This document shows, piece after piece, positions 24,462 to 34,400 of a stretch of 64,000 nt of DNA. The stretch is from positions 202,337-266,336 of the forward strand of contig JUHI01000009.1 in the NCBI GenBank assembly GCA_000799755.1, in the 5' to 3' direction. Each line of letters starts with the position of its first letter. Positions within the stretch are counted from its first letter, which is position 1. Source of the stretch: Martinezella tropici. GTDB taxonomy: Bacteria > Pseudomonadota > Alphaproteobacteria > Rhizobiales > Rhizobiaceae. Below the pieces are notes generated by a model. The model was not told where the DNA came from, did no database searches, and worked only from the letters and a program-made list of their open reading frames with translations. A program made the translations under genes and the position numbers.

Positions 24462-26092
24462 TCTTCGGAGAATTTCTGACGATGGAGGCGGAGGGCGCGG
24501 TTCTCGCGCATTCGCTTCGGCTGTCCGATGGCGGCTTTTCCAAGGGGCACAGGCTTGGCCGCGCCGATCTCGAGCGTCTGGCGGTGGCGGGGATCGAGCG
24601 TGTCATCGCCGCGCGCATCGAGCCGGGTGATCTCATGGAAGACGAGGCGGCCGACCGCTTGGCGCGCGCGATAATACCCGACCATCTCACCTTCTCGGAG
24701 GCAGCGACGGGACGGGTGAACGTCTATAGCGCCGTCGATGGTCTGTTTGTTGCGGATCGTGTGGCGGTGGACCGGATCAACAATCTCGATCCGGCGATCA
24801 CCCTTGCCTGTCTCGCGGACCATGTGCCGGTGCGATCGGGCGATATGGTTGCGACCTTCAAGATCATTCCGCTTGCCGTTTCCGGGGCGAAGGTGGCTGA
24901 AGGCGTTGAAATCCTGCGGCAAATGCCGGTTTTCGAGGTCAAGCCGTTCTTGCCGCATGCCGTTTCGCTCGTGGCCACGGAGTTGCCGTCGCTAAAGGCT
25001 TCGGTCATGGAGAAGACGGCACGCATACTGTCGCAGCGGCTGCGGCCTTCGGGCAGCCTGCTGCAGCGGGAAGAGCGCGTCGCCCATAGGGTGGCCGAGG
25101 TTGCCGATGCGATCCGTCGCGGCCTCGCCGCGCCGGACCAGTTGCCGAAGCTGATGATCGTTTTCGGCGCTTCGGCCGTCATCGATGCCGGCGACGTCAT
25201 TCCCGAAGCGATCAGGCTTGCCGGCGGCGACGTCATTCAGGTCGGCATGCCGGTCGACCCCGGCAATCTTCTGGTGCTTGGAAGGGTGGGTGACGTCCAT
25301 GTCGTCGGAGCGCCCGGATGCGCGCGCAGCCCGAAAGAGAACGGGTTTGATTGGGTGCTCGATCGTATATTAGCCGGCGAACAACCGTCGCCGCGGGATA
25401 TTGCCGGCATGGGGGTTGGAGGGTTGCTCATGGAAATACAGTCACGCCCACGGCCGCGCGATCTCGCCAGCAGGTCGCCGTCGGAGATATCGGTCGCCAT
25501 TGTCATGCTGGCTGCCGGAAAGGCGAGCCGTATGGGCGAGGGCGGCTCACACAAGCTTCTGGCCGAGTTCGACGGCGTGCCGCTGGTTCGACGTTCGGCG
25601 TTGACGGCCATTGCCGGCGGAGTATCCGACATCGTCGCGGTGACCGGGCATCGCCGGGCTGAGATCGAAGAGGCATTGAATGGGCTTGCCGTCGAGCGGG
25701 TCTTTAATCCGGATTATGTCTCCGGCATGGCCAGTTCGCTCGTTGCGGGCGTCGGTACGCCGGCTGCGCAAAGGGCCGACGGCGTTCTTGTCATGCTGGC
25801 AGATATGCCCGGCGTTACCGGCGACGATCTGAAGGTTCTAATGACCGCTTTTCGCAAGGCGAACGGTCTGGCGATCGTGCGGGCCGTATCAGGCGGCAAG
25901 CGCGGCAATCCCGTCATTTTGCCGAGATCGGTTCTGAATGCCGTCATGCGGCTAGAGGGTGATGTGGGGGCCCGGCATATTATCGAGACATCGGGCTTGC
26001 CGGTCGTTGACGTCGAGATCGGCGAGGCGGCTCATCTCGATGTCGATACGCCGGAGGCCGTTATCGCGGCCGGCGGCGTTCTGAAGGGATAG
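24458..26092 (+). CDS. Molybdopterin-binding / nucleotidyltransferase fusion protein
   Basis: A 544-residue two-domain protein. Residues 1-340 resemble the molybdopterin-binding (MoCF/CinA-like) fold, with LMIVFGASAVIDAGDVIPEAI and VGAPGCARSPKENGFDWVLDRILAG. Residues about 345-544 are a MobA/MocA-type NTP transferase starting AIVMLAAGKASRMGEGG-HKLL, with the DMPGVTGDDL metal region. Such fusions probably bind molybdopterin and attach CMP, giving the dinucleotide cofactor used by xanthine-oxidase-family enzymes. ATGA overlap with the upstream XdhC gene supports coupled translation. Confidence 0.88.
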   Translation: MIFGEFLTMEAEGAVLAHSLRLSDGGFSKGHRLGRADLERLAVAGIERVIAARIEPGDLMEDEAADRLARAIIPDHLTFSEAATGRVNVYSAVDGLFVADRVAVDRINNLDPAITLACLADHVPVRSGDMVATFKIIPLAVSGAKVAEGVEILRQMPVFEVKPFLPHAVSLVATELPSLKASVMEKTARILSQRLRPSGSLLQREERVAHRVAEVADAIRRGLAAPDQLPKLMIVFGASAVIDAGDVIPEAIRLAGGDVIQVGMPVDPGNLLVLGRVGDVHVVGAPGCARSPKENGFDWVLDRILAGEQPSPRDIAGMGVGGLLMEIQSRPRPRDLASRSPSEISVAIVMLAAGKASRMGEGGSHKLLAEFDGVPLVRRSALTAIAGGVSDIVAVTGHRRAEIEEALNGLAVERVFNPDYVSGMASSLVAGVGTPAAQRADGVLVMLADMPGVTGDDLKVLMTAFRKANGLAIVRAVSGGKRGNPVILPRSVLNAVMRLEGDVGARHIIETSGLPVVDVEIGEAAHLDVDTPEAVIAAGGVLKG

Positions 26093-26095
26093 GGA

Positions 26096-26416
26096 ATGGA
26101 CAATATCGATATCGAGGAAATGTTTCAGTCACTCGGGCCTGTCGCCATCAAGCGGATGTTCGGCGGCAAAGGCATCTACCACATGGGGCGCATCCTGGCG
26201 CTCGAAGTGGATGACGAGATACTTCTGAAGGCGGACGATGCCAGTGCCTCCCAATTCGAAGCCGCGGGCGCGCGCCGCTGGGCCTATGAGGGCAAGAAGG
26301 GTAAGGCCGTCAACATGCCGTATTGGTCGATACCCGAGGATGCATTCGACGACCCGGATGAAATGGCGCGTTGGGTGCGGCTTGCCTATGAAGCAGCGCT
26401 TCGCTCGGACAAGTAG
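26096..26416 (+). CDS. TfoX/Sxy family N-terminal domain protein
   Basis: A 106-residue protein with the TfoX N-terminal pattern: MFQSLGPVAIKRMFGGKGIY near the start and YWSIPEDAFDDPDEMARWVRLAYEAAL at the end. Sxy/TfoX regulates competence in gammaproteobacteria; short rhizobial members have no defined role. It begins 3 bases after the fusion gene and is probably the last gene of this operon. Its stop is 3 bases from the end of the convergent Nudix gene. Confidence 0.9.
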   Translation: MDNIDIEEMFQSLGPVAIKRMFGGKGIYHMGRILALEVDDEILLKADDASASQFEAAGARRWAYEGKKGKAVNMPYWSIPEDAFDDPDEMARWVRLAYEAALRSDK

Positions 26417-26419
26417 GCG

Positions 26420-26842
26420 TCAGCGAAAATCTTCTTCGCGCAGATGGGCGATGGTTGCCGTGGCGAAATCGGAAAGCTGGGCCGGCAATTCGTTTCGGCC
26501 GAACCAGCCGAAATCGGAAAGCTTGTCGGGTTCCATTAGCCTTGGTTCGCCGGAAAAGTCCCTGCAGACATAGATCAGCGAAATCCAGTGCTGCCGGTCG
26601 GCCTTGACGATGACTTCCGTGGTGCAGAGATAATCGATTTTGCCGATAGAGAGGCCGCTTTCTTCCTCGGCCTCACGGATCGCGGCCTTGGCGGCGGGCT
26701 CCATATGATCGACCTTGCCGCCGACGATGCTCCAGCAGCCAGCCTCGGGCGCCTTGAGGCGCCGATAGAGCAGAAGCTTGCCGTCCCGCAAGATTGCGAG
26801 ACCGGTTCCTAGTCCTGGGAAATCGATGCCTGGCTTGCCCAA
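26420..26842 (-). CDS. Nudix hydrolase
   Basis: A 140-residue Nudix protein with a complete box, GKVDHM-E-PAAKAAI-REAEEESGL (about residues 43-65), so it should hydrolyse a nucleoside diphosphate linked to another moiety. The strands before it (AILRDGKLLLYRRLKAPEAGCWSIVGG) are like MutT/ADP-ribose-type enzymes; the substrate is unknown. The start appears to be TTG at 26842, with no ATG before residue 46, so the N-terminus is less sure. It lies 67 bases downstream of the RNA helicase gene. Confidence 0.88.
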   Translation of the reverse strand: MGKPGIDFPGLGTGLAILRDGKLLLYRRLKAPEAGCWSIVGGKVDHMEPAAKAAIREAEEESGLSIGKIDYLCTTEVIVKADRQHWISLIYVCRDFSGEPRLMEPDKLSDFGWFGRNELPAQLSDFATATIAHLREEDFR

Positions 26843-26909
26843 TATTTAGATCCCGAGGTTGGACGCGACATCCGGCAAGCCGGTCAGTCGCGCATCTGAA
26901 CGGGATATA

Positions 26910-28427
26910 TCAGGCCTTGGCGTTCGCGACGATGAGCATGAAAGCCGGAATGTCATCGCCGAAGCCGACCGGCGTCGGGCCGTCGTCCTGGTCGCGATAA
27001 CGATTGCGGCGCTCGCGATGATCGTCATTGGCAGCAGGGAAGGGCCGGTGGCTGTTGCGAGAACCGTTGTGGGACTTGTTATTGTTCTCAGACTTGCGCT
27101 CGTTCTTCACGCTTTCGGCCTTTGCTGGTGCTGCTTCAATCGCTACGACGTCATTATCCTCGACGTCGATATCAGATTTATGACTCGAGGCGTTGCGGCC
27201 TCCGCGGCTGCGATCCCGATCGCGACCCTTGCTCTTGGTGTCGCGACGACGGGACGAACGGTTGTCGTCGCTGCCTTCTTCTGCCGGAGGCAGGGCCGAA
27301 AGATCGCCGTTCAGCCATTGGACATCTTCACCGATCAATTTCTCGATGGCGTCGACATGCTTGGTGTCGCGCTTGGTGACGATGGTGAAGGCAGCCCCGG
27401 AGCGACCGGCACGACCGGTGCGGCCGATGCGGTGAACGTAGTCTTCCGAATGGATAGGCACGTCAAAATTGAAGACGTGGCTCACATCAGGGATATCGAG
27501 ACCGCGCGCCGCAACGTCGGAAGCGACGAGCAGCTGCAGGTTTCCATCCTTGAAGTTCTGCAGCATGGCCATGCGCGAGCGCTGGTCCATGTCGCCATGC
27601 AGTGCTCCGGCGGAAAAGCCGTGGCGGTCCAGCGAACGGAAGAGGTCGGAAACATCCTTCTTGCGATTGCAGAAGATGATTGCGTTCTTCAGATCCGTCT
27701 GAGCGCGGATGAGATCGCGCAGCGTTGCGCGCTTCTCGTAATCCTTGCCATGCGAGGCAACGAAACGCTGCGTCACGGTCTTGGCCGTCGATGCCGGCTT
27801 GGCGACTTCGACGCGTTCCGGATTCTGTAGGAAGCGGTCGGCCAGCTTCTGGATTTCCGGCGGCATGGTTGCCGAGAAGAACAGGGTCTGGCGGGTGAAA
27901 GGGATGAGCTTGGCGATACGCTCGATATCCGGGATGAAGCCCATGTCGAGCATACGGTCGGCTTCGTCGATGACGAAGATCTCAACGGCGCTCATCAGCA
28001 GCTTGCCGCGCTCGAAATGATCGAGCAGGCGGCCTGGCGTGCAGATCAGTACGTCAGCACCACGCTCAAGCTTGCGATCCTGGTCCTCGAAGGAGACGCC
28101 ACCGATCAGCAGAGCGATGTTGAGGCGATGGTTCTTGCCGTACTTCTCAAAATTTTCGGCAACCTGCGCCGCGAGTTCACGCGTCGGCTCCAGAATCAGC
28201 GTGCGCGGCATGCGTGCGCGTGCGCGGCCCTTTTCGAGCAGGGTCAGCATCGGCAGCACGAAGGAGGCCGTCTTGCCTGTGCCGGTCTGCGCAATGCCGC
28301 AGATATCGCGGCGCTGAAGCGCAAACGGGATTGCACCGGCCTGGATCGGTGTCGGTGTGGTGTAACCCGCGTCCGTAACCGCGGAAAGGACTTTTTGGCT
28401 CAGGCCAAGGTCAGCAAATGTTGTCAA
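26910..28427 (-). CDS. DEAD-box ATP-dependent RNA helicase (RhlE-like)
   Basis: A 505-residue DEAD-box helicase with all core motifs in order: Q motif (FADLGLSQKVL...TPTPIQ), AQTGTGKT (I), PTRELAAQV (Ia), DEADRMLDMGF (II), FFSATMPPE (III), and HRIGRTGRAGRSG (VI). After about residue 375 comes a basic, Ser/Arg/Asn-rich tail (SSRRRDTKSKGRDRDRSRGG), as in RhlE-type enzymes acting on rRNA or mRNA. The likely start is TTG at 28427, without a strong ribosome-binding site. Confidence 0.95.
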   Translation of the reverse strand: MTTFADLGLSQKVLSAVTDAGYTTPTPIQAGAIPFALQRRDICGIAQTGTGKTASFVLPMLTLLEKGRARARMPRTLILEPTRELAAQVAENFEKYGKNHRLNIALLIGGVSFEDQDRKLERGADVLICTPGRLLDHFERGKLLMSAVEIFVIDEADRMLDMGFIPDIERIAKLIPFTRQTLFFSATMPPEIQKLADRFLQNPERVEVAKPASTAKTVTQRFVASHGKDYEKRATLRDLIRAQTDLKNAIIFCNRKKDVSDLFRSLDRHGFSAGALHGDMDQRSRMAMLQNFKDGNLQLLVASDVAARGLDIPDVSHVFNFDVPIHSEDYVHRIGRTGRAGRSGAAFTIVTKRDTKHVDAIEKLIGEDVQWLNGDLSALPPAEEGSDDNRSSRRRDTKSKGRDRDRSRGGRNASSHKSDIDVEDNDVVAIEAAPAKAESVKNERKSENNNKSHNGSRNSHRPFPAANDDHRERRNRYRDQDDGPTPVGFGDDIPAFMLIVANAKA

Positions 28428-28624
28428 AGGGAAATCTAATTCCGTCTTGGTTCAGTCGAACACCATGAGTCGACACGCAGAAATGTGCCGCAACGCAGCG
28501 CGACATAGAACCAAATACCCGGGAAGTCAAGGAAAGCAGGCGCTTCAACCGACCTGAAGTTCATTCATAACGCAATTTTTGGATTAGTGCCATCTTTGTT
28601 GCGCGTTTGTCACAATTTCGGCAG

Positions 28625-29941
28625 CTAAATTGCGCCCAATCCGCTGACGTAACTTGCCAGTTTCGTCCCGGCATTGATGAAATACATCGGGTCTATCGGG
28701 TGTCCGTTCTCTCGCACTTCATAATGAAGATGCGTTCCTGTCGAGCGTCCGGTACTGCCGGCGAGGCCTATGGCATCGCCGGTCGCGACCTTGTCGCCGA
28801 CTTTGACGAGGACCTGCTCCATATGTCCGTAGCGCGTAGAGATGCCATCGCCGTGGTCGATCTCCACCATGTTGCCGTAGCCGCCCGTCCATCCGGCCGA
28901 AACCACCTTGCCGGGGGCGGTCGCCTTGATCTTCTCGCCGGGACTGAAATGGAAATCGGTGCCGGTATGAAGCGCCAGCGTGCCGAAGAAGGGGTCCTTG
29001 CGATTGCCGAAGGGACTGGTGATGAGTTTTCCCGGCGCCGGATTGCGGAAGGGCAGGCTTTCGGCAGCCCCCCGCACCGTTTCCAGATGCGTCAAGGCGG
29101 TGTCGAGGTCGGCCATCGATTGTTCGAACTGATCGACATTTTCAGGCGGGACATAGGGGCCGCCAATGCCGCCATCGGCATCCCCGGCTGTCGAGGCTGC
29201 GACCTCGGTCGGAACCTTGACCCCGACATTCTGCATGATCGACTGGATCTCGCTCGCGGTTTCGGACGCATCGGCGGTGAGATTGCGGATACGGGACAGC
29301 TGATCCTGTTCGATATGCTTCAATGACAGCGTTACCTTGGAAAAGACCCGATCGGCGCGATCCGCCATGGTTTCCGGAGCAGGGACATAGGCAAGCGTCG
29401 AATTGTCGGGCGTGGCGTCAGCCGGCTTGCCGCCCAGGAGAAGCTTTTCGATTGCCTTGGGCGAGGTCAGTTGCGCGTGTTCGTTCTTCGGGGCGGCGAT
29501 GTTGGCATCCGGATGCGCGCTCTTGTCGGTCAGGCCGGAATTCTCTGCCCTGTCGAGCAGGGTGCTGAGTTTGCCGTTGCGTGAAGAAAGCTGCTGCTGC
29601 TGTTCGATGAGCTTGTCGACCTTCTCTTCCACGACCTGCTGATCGAGAAGCTGGCGGGAGGTGACGCGATCGACCTGGGCGCGTAGCGCGGCGATACGGT
29701 CCTCGTAGTCATATTGCATGCGGGCCTGACGGGCCATCGTCGCGCCTATCAGATCGTCGCGAAGAACCAGATAGGACGTCGCGAGGAGATAGCCGATCGA
29801 GAAGATCCCGACCAAACAGACGGCAAAGGCGGCCATCCATGGTCGCACGGTCATGTGGCGCACCGTGTCGCCGCTGGCGAGGATAATGGTATGGTGTCGC
29901 TGTTGTTTGCCGAAAACCCGGTTCTGAGGCTTTGCTGTCAC
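28625..29941 (-). CDS. M23 family metallopeptidase (LytM-type)
   Basis: A 438-residue envelope protein. A single membrane anchor near residues 35-58 (MAAFAVCLVGIFSIGYLLATSY) is followed by a coiled coil (about 75-130, IAALRAQVDRVTSRQLL...) and a C-terminal LytM domain (about 305-425). The zinc ligands appear complete: HTGTDF (H and D), and HLHYEV (HxH). Such enzymes cut peptidoglycan cross-links or activate amidases. The start is GTG at 29941 with GGGAGA six bases upstream; the frame extends to 29992 without a credible start. Confidence 0.9.
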   Translation of the reverse strand: MTAKPQNRVFGKQQRHHTIILASGDTVRHMTVRPWMAAFAVCLVGIFSIGYLLATSYLVLRDDLIGATMARQARMQYDYEDRIAALRAQVDRVTSRQLLDQQVVEEKVDKLIEQQQQLSSRNGKLSTLLDRAENSGLTDKSAHPDANIAAPKNEHAQLTSPKAIEKLLLGGKPADATPDNSTLAYVPAPETMADRADRVFSKVTLSLKHIEQDQLSRIRNLTADASETASEIQSIMQNVGVKVPTEVAASTAGDADGGIGGPYVPPENVDQFEQSMADLDTALTHLETVRGAAESLPFRNPAPGKLITSPFGNRKDPFFGTLALHTGTDFHFSPGEKIKATAPGKVVSAGWTGGYGNMVEIDHGDGISTRYGHMEQVLVKVGDKVATGDAIGLAGSTGRSTGTHLHYEVRENGHPIDPMYFINAGTKLASYVSGLGAI

Positions 29942-30055
29942 CGAGACTCTCCCAATCGATGCCTTGAGGCATTGTCTGGAAGTACACGTCATTATGGTTA
30001 ACGAATCCTTTCCGGATCGTGACTAGAAACCGGAAAGCTCTTTTATATTGGCACC

Positions 30056-30886
30056 TTATGCGTTGCTCGTTGAGGTCAGCGAGCGATAGAAGGATGGCGT
30101 CAGTCCTGCTTCCGCCCGGGCGATATCGTTGAACGGCGCCTTGAGCGAACCGCGGAAATTGGCACGCACCAGCTCCTGGAAGGTTCGGGCGGGGTCGCGC
30201 TTTTCCCTCGCGCAGAGGAATCGGAACCATTTGGCGCCGACGGCGACATGGCCTTTTTCGTCGTTATAGATGACGTCGAGAACGGCGGCGCTCTCCAGGT
30301 CGCCGGTTTCGCGCATCTTCGCCTGCAGCGCCGGTGTCACGTCCAGCCCGCGGGCCTCGAGGATCAGCGGTACAACCGCCAGACGGGCCGTCAGATCGGT
30401 GCGGGTCGCATGGGCTGCCTGCCAAAGGCCGTCATGAGCCGGCAAATCGCCATAGTCGGCGCCCAGTTCGCGCAGCCGCGCACGCACCATGCGGAAATGC
30501 TTGGCCTCCTCAAAGGCCACCTGCATCCAGCCGTCGAAGAAGGAATTGGGGACAGGTCCTGTCGCGAAGCGCGCGACGATATCGAGGGCCAGATCGACGG
30601 CGTTCAACTCGATATGGGCAATGGCATGCAACAGCGCGATGCGGCCCTTGAGCGTGTGCAGGGACCGCTTCTCCATGTGTTTCGGCGGCACCAGCTCCGG
30701 CTTTTCGGGCCGGCCCGGGCGGTCGGCCAGCGGCGGATCGAGCGGCGAGCGCAGCGACAGCGTACGGGCAAACCAGCGCCTTGCCGATTCCTGGGCAAGT
30801 TCGGTCTTGAGATCGAGATCCGCCGAGCGGATGGCAGCGATGGCGCCGCCGCGCAGCGATGTGATCGTTTCGGGGCTGCCGGACAT
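30056..30886 (-). CDS. DUF455 ferritin-like domain protein
   Basis: A 276-residue protein of the DUF455 family. A ferritin-like helical bundle is seen with metal-ligand motifs HIELNAVDLA, FEEAKHF, LEARGLD and NDEKGHVAVG, matching a di-iron carboxylate site (Glu and ExxH pairs). Its function is not established; related ferritin-like proteins handle oxygen or iron. It follows the peroxiredoxin gene by 4 bases, suggesting a joint role in oxidative stress, which is an inference from position only. Confidence 0.88.
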   Translation of the reverse strand: MSGSPETITSLRGGAIAAIRSADLDLKTELAQESARRWFARTLSLRSPLDPPLADRPGRPEKPELVPPKHMEKRSLHTLKGRIALLHAIAHIELNAVDLALDIVARFATGPVPNSFFDGWMQVAFEEAKHFRMVRARLRELGADYGDLPAHDGLWQAAHATRTDLTARLAVVPLILEARGLDVTPALQAKMRETGDLESAAVLDVIYNDEKGHVAVGAKWFRFLCAREKRDPARTFQELVRANFRGSLKAPFNDIARAEAGLTPSFYRSLTSTSNA

Positions 30887-30890
30887 GCCT

Positions 30891-31373
30891 TCAGAGCTCC
30901 CTGGCGGCCGCCAGAACCGCTTCAGCGTGACCAGCGACCTTGACCTTGTCCCATATCCTGACGATCCGGCCGTCAGCGCCGATCAGGAAGGTCGAGCGAA
31001 CGACGCCCATATAGGTGCGGCCATACATGCTCTTCTCCCGCCACACGCCATAGGCCATGGCCATCGTCTTTTCCTCGTCGGAGGCAAGCGGCACGGAAAG
31101 CGCATGTTTCTTGACGAATTTGTCATGGCTTTTCACCGAATCGGGTGAGACGCCGAGGAGGGCGACGCCAAGCTTTGCGAAATCGGCCGCTAGCGCCGTG
31201 AAGGAAATCGATTCTGTCGTGCAGGCGGTCGTGTCGTCCTTCGGATAGAAATAGATGACCAGCGGCTTTCCGGCAAAATCGGCAAGGCGCACATGGTCGC
31301 CACCATCGCGAGGAAGGTCGAAATCCGACGCTTTGTCGCCGATATTCAGTTGAGCTGGAAGCACTTCCGCCAC
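30891..31373 (-). CDS. Bcp-type peroxiredoxin with a single Cys
   Basis: A 160-residue AhpC/TSA thioredoxin-fold peroxidase. The core is VIYFYPKDDTTACTTES, with the peroxidatic Cys at residue 51 and the conserved Thr before it. Most Bcp enzymes have a resolving Cys five residues later; here that position is Ile/Ser and there is no other Cys in the protein, so it should act as a 1-Cys enzyme needing an outside thiol. GTG at 31373 with an upstream GAAAGG is the likely start; the longer frame to 31424 is an alternative. It is divergent from the YhdP-like gene. Confidence 0.9.
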   Translation of the reverse strand: MAEVLPAQLNIGDKASDFDLPRDGGDHVRLADFAGKPLVIYFYPKDDTTACTTESISFTALAADFAKLGVALLGVSPDSVKSHDKFVKKHALSVPLASDEEKTMAMAYGVWREKSMYGRTYMGVVRSTFLIGADGRIVRIWDKVKVAGHAEAVLAAAREL

Positions 31374-31474
31374 GGGAAAACCTTTCTTTTGCCGGTTTTT
31401 TAGATGACACTTGGGGTAAGCCATATATACTGCTCACGTGTGCCGTCCAATGGGACGCAGCGTCACCAACAAAA

Positions 31475-34400
31475 TTGTATAAGCGAAAGGCACGCGCAGG
31501 AGTGATCCGAGGCGAAAAGGTAACATTCCGCAAAAAGGATCTCGTATCGCTCGACCATTTGCCGTCCGCTCAGGTCGAAGATCCGTTGATCGTGCATGTG
31601 CCGGAGCGGGTTCGCCGCAGCCGCTCGCACGTCTGGCATGTCTGCCGGATAACGTTGGTTTTCTTTGCGTTTCTCGCCATTATTCTCGGAGCCGTCATCG
31701 CGACCATAGAGGGCGGTATCTTCGATGCGCCGCTGTCGCAGAAGGCGCAGACGGCGCTCGACCGGGCTATAGGCCCGCGCTACAAAGCGGAAGTCGGCGC
31801 GACCGTTGTCCGCTTCACCTCCGGCCTGCGGCTGGCGCTGGAGGCGCGAGATGTCAATGTCCTCGACCAGGAGAGTGGCAAGCACCTGTCGACGATGTCG
31901 GCCGTCAATATGGAGCTGGACCCATTGGCCCTCATCGAGGGGCGCGTGGAGATAGCAAGCGTTGCGGCGGAGGGCATCGCACTCGATACCTCACTTCTGC
32001 CGCAGGGCGATCCGGTCGATTGGACCGCGTTGCGTGTCGACGCATTGCCCAAGGGGCTGAATGCAGCCTTTGACAACCTCGATTTCCTTCAGCATTTCGT
32101 GCAGCGCGGCGGCACGAATTCCGTGCGCATCTCCGGCTTCTCGATGAAGCTTGCGCGGCAGGAGGGCGATCCGATCTCTCTTGTCGTCGACAATCTGACC
32201 TTCGAACGCGATACGCCGGGTTCGCTTCACCTTTATGGTCAGGTCACGCTCAACGGGTCCATCGCTCTTCTCGATGTGAGGGCAGGCCAGACGGAGGACG
32301 GTCACAGCTCTTCGCTGACGGCCAAGATATCCAATCTCGATCTCAAGCCGCTTACCATGACCTATGATCCGACCGGCACGCCGCGGCAGGGTTTAATGAC
32401 CTTCGCGGACGTCACGCTTTCGGCTGTCAAGGGTGGGGCAGGCGTCGATCCGAAGCTGAATGCCGCCATCAATGTCCAGCCCGGCGTCCTTTATATGGAC
32501 CATGACGTGCAGGAGCTGACGCATGCGAACCTCAATCTCGCCTACAACTTCGATCACCAGACCCTGGAGATCGCGCCGTCGACGGCGCAGTTCCTAAACA
32601 CCGTTGCGCCGTTTTCCGGTGCTTTGATCGATCTCGATCGCATGGACGCCAATGCGGGCAAGGGATTCGGCATAGACTTCGTCATCAAGGACGGCGTTGC
32701 CGCTTCGTCTATCTCGGGTGAAAAACCCGTCAGCTTCGACGGTCGCGCCACAGGGCGGTTCTTTTCCACGACCAAGGAATTCCAGTTCGACAATCTCGGA
32801 ATATCGACGCCGCAAGGCTCGCTCTTCGGCTCCCTGCACATGAAGCTTGGCGACAGTTCACCTGAAATCAGCTTCGGTGGCCGCGCGGACAAGCTCGATA
32901 CGACCGTTGTCAAGCAGTTGTGGCCGTTCTGGATGGCTTCGAAACCGCGAACCTGGGTCGAGGACAATCTCTTCGGCGGTTCGGTGACCAACGCCGCCAT
33001 ATCCGTCTTCATTCCGGCCGGCCGGCTACGGGAGGCCTCAAAGACCGGCAAGCTGCAGCTCGGCAAAGACGAGCTGCATATCTCCTTCGATATCGACGGG
33101 GCGCGAATGAATGTGCCGGGCGAAATTCCGCCCTTGCGCGATACCAAGGCGCATTTCGATCTGACCGGTCCGAACATGGCCGTCAATATCGACACGGCCA
33201 CCTCCTATTTCTCGACGGGTCGCAAGATCACGCTGAGCGACAGCAGCTTCTCTATCCCGGCGACCTACGACAAGCCGCTGATGGCGGATCTCGATCTGAC
33301 GATTGCCGGTTCCGGCGATGCGATCGGCGAACTCCTGACCTATAAGCCCCTGGAGGTGCTGCAGCGCACCGAGTTCAAGCCGGAAGATTTCAACGGCAAG
33401 ATCGTCGCCAAGGTCGATGCCAGGATAGGGCTGATCAAGGATCAGCAGCCGCCCCCGCCGGACTGGCAGGCAAAGCTCAATCTCGACAATGTCGATTTGC
33501 TGAAGCCGATGAACAATCGCAAGATCGACAATCTGACCGGCGCGATTTCCGCCGATCCGCAATCGGTGCATCTGCAGGCCCAGGCGCAGATCGACGGCAT
33601 TCCCGCCCAGATCGACATGGTCGAGCCGACGGACAGCAAGTCGACGGTCAAGCGCGCCCGCGTCATCACGGCGACGCTTACGGACGCTCAGCGCAACACG
33701 GTCCTGCCGGGGCTTCGCGACATGATCGAGGGGCCCGTGAAGGTGGAGTTGACGCGCATCGACGACGATCGTCAGGGCGTCAAGGTCGATCTCGGCAAGG
33801 CCGCGCTGACCGTGCCGTGGATCGGCTGGTCGAAGGGCAGCGGCATTGCGGCGACCGCGCAGTTTGAGGCATCTGGCCCAGACAATCAGACGGCGCTCAA
33901 GAATTTCACGCTCAAGGGCGACGGATTCGGCGCCAGCGGCGATCTCATGATCAGCAAGGGCAGCCTTACTTCGGCAAGCTTCGACAGCGTGAAGCTCTCG
34001 GCGCTGGATGATTTCTCGCTTGCGCTGAAGCGGGGCAAGAGCGGCGGCTACGACGTTGCCGTATCGGGCAATTCCGCCGATATACGCCCCATCCTCGCGC
34101 GACTGAAATCGTCGACATCGGGCGGTCAGCAAAGCTCGGGTGGAGACGCGTCGGCGAGCGCGACCGTTCGCGCCAATCTCGACAAGGTCATTGGTTTTAA
34201 CGACGAGACGGTCGGCAACGTCAAGGGCGTCTATTCCATCGTCGGGGGCAAGACGACGGCGGCGGATTTCACCGGCGTCACCCGCAGCGGCGAAGCGCTC
34301 GTCACCCAGATGAGCAAGGGCAACAATGGCGTCATCCGCATCACCAGCGGCGATGCGGGCGCCGTCGCGCGCTTTACGGATCTCTACAAGCACCTCAAGG

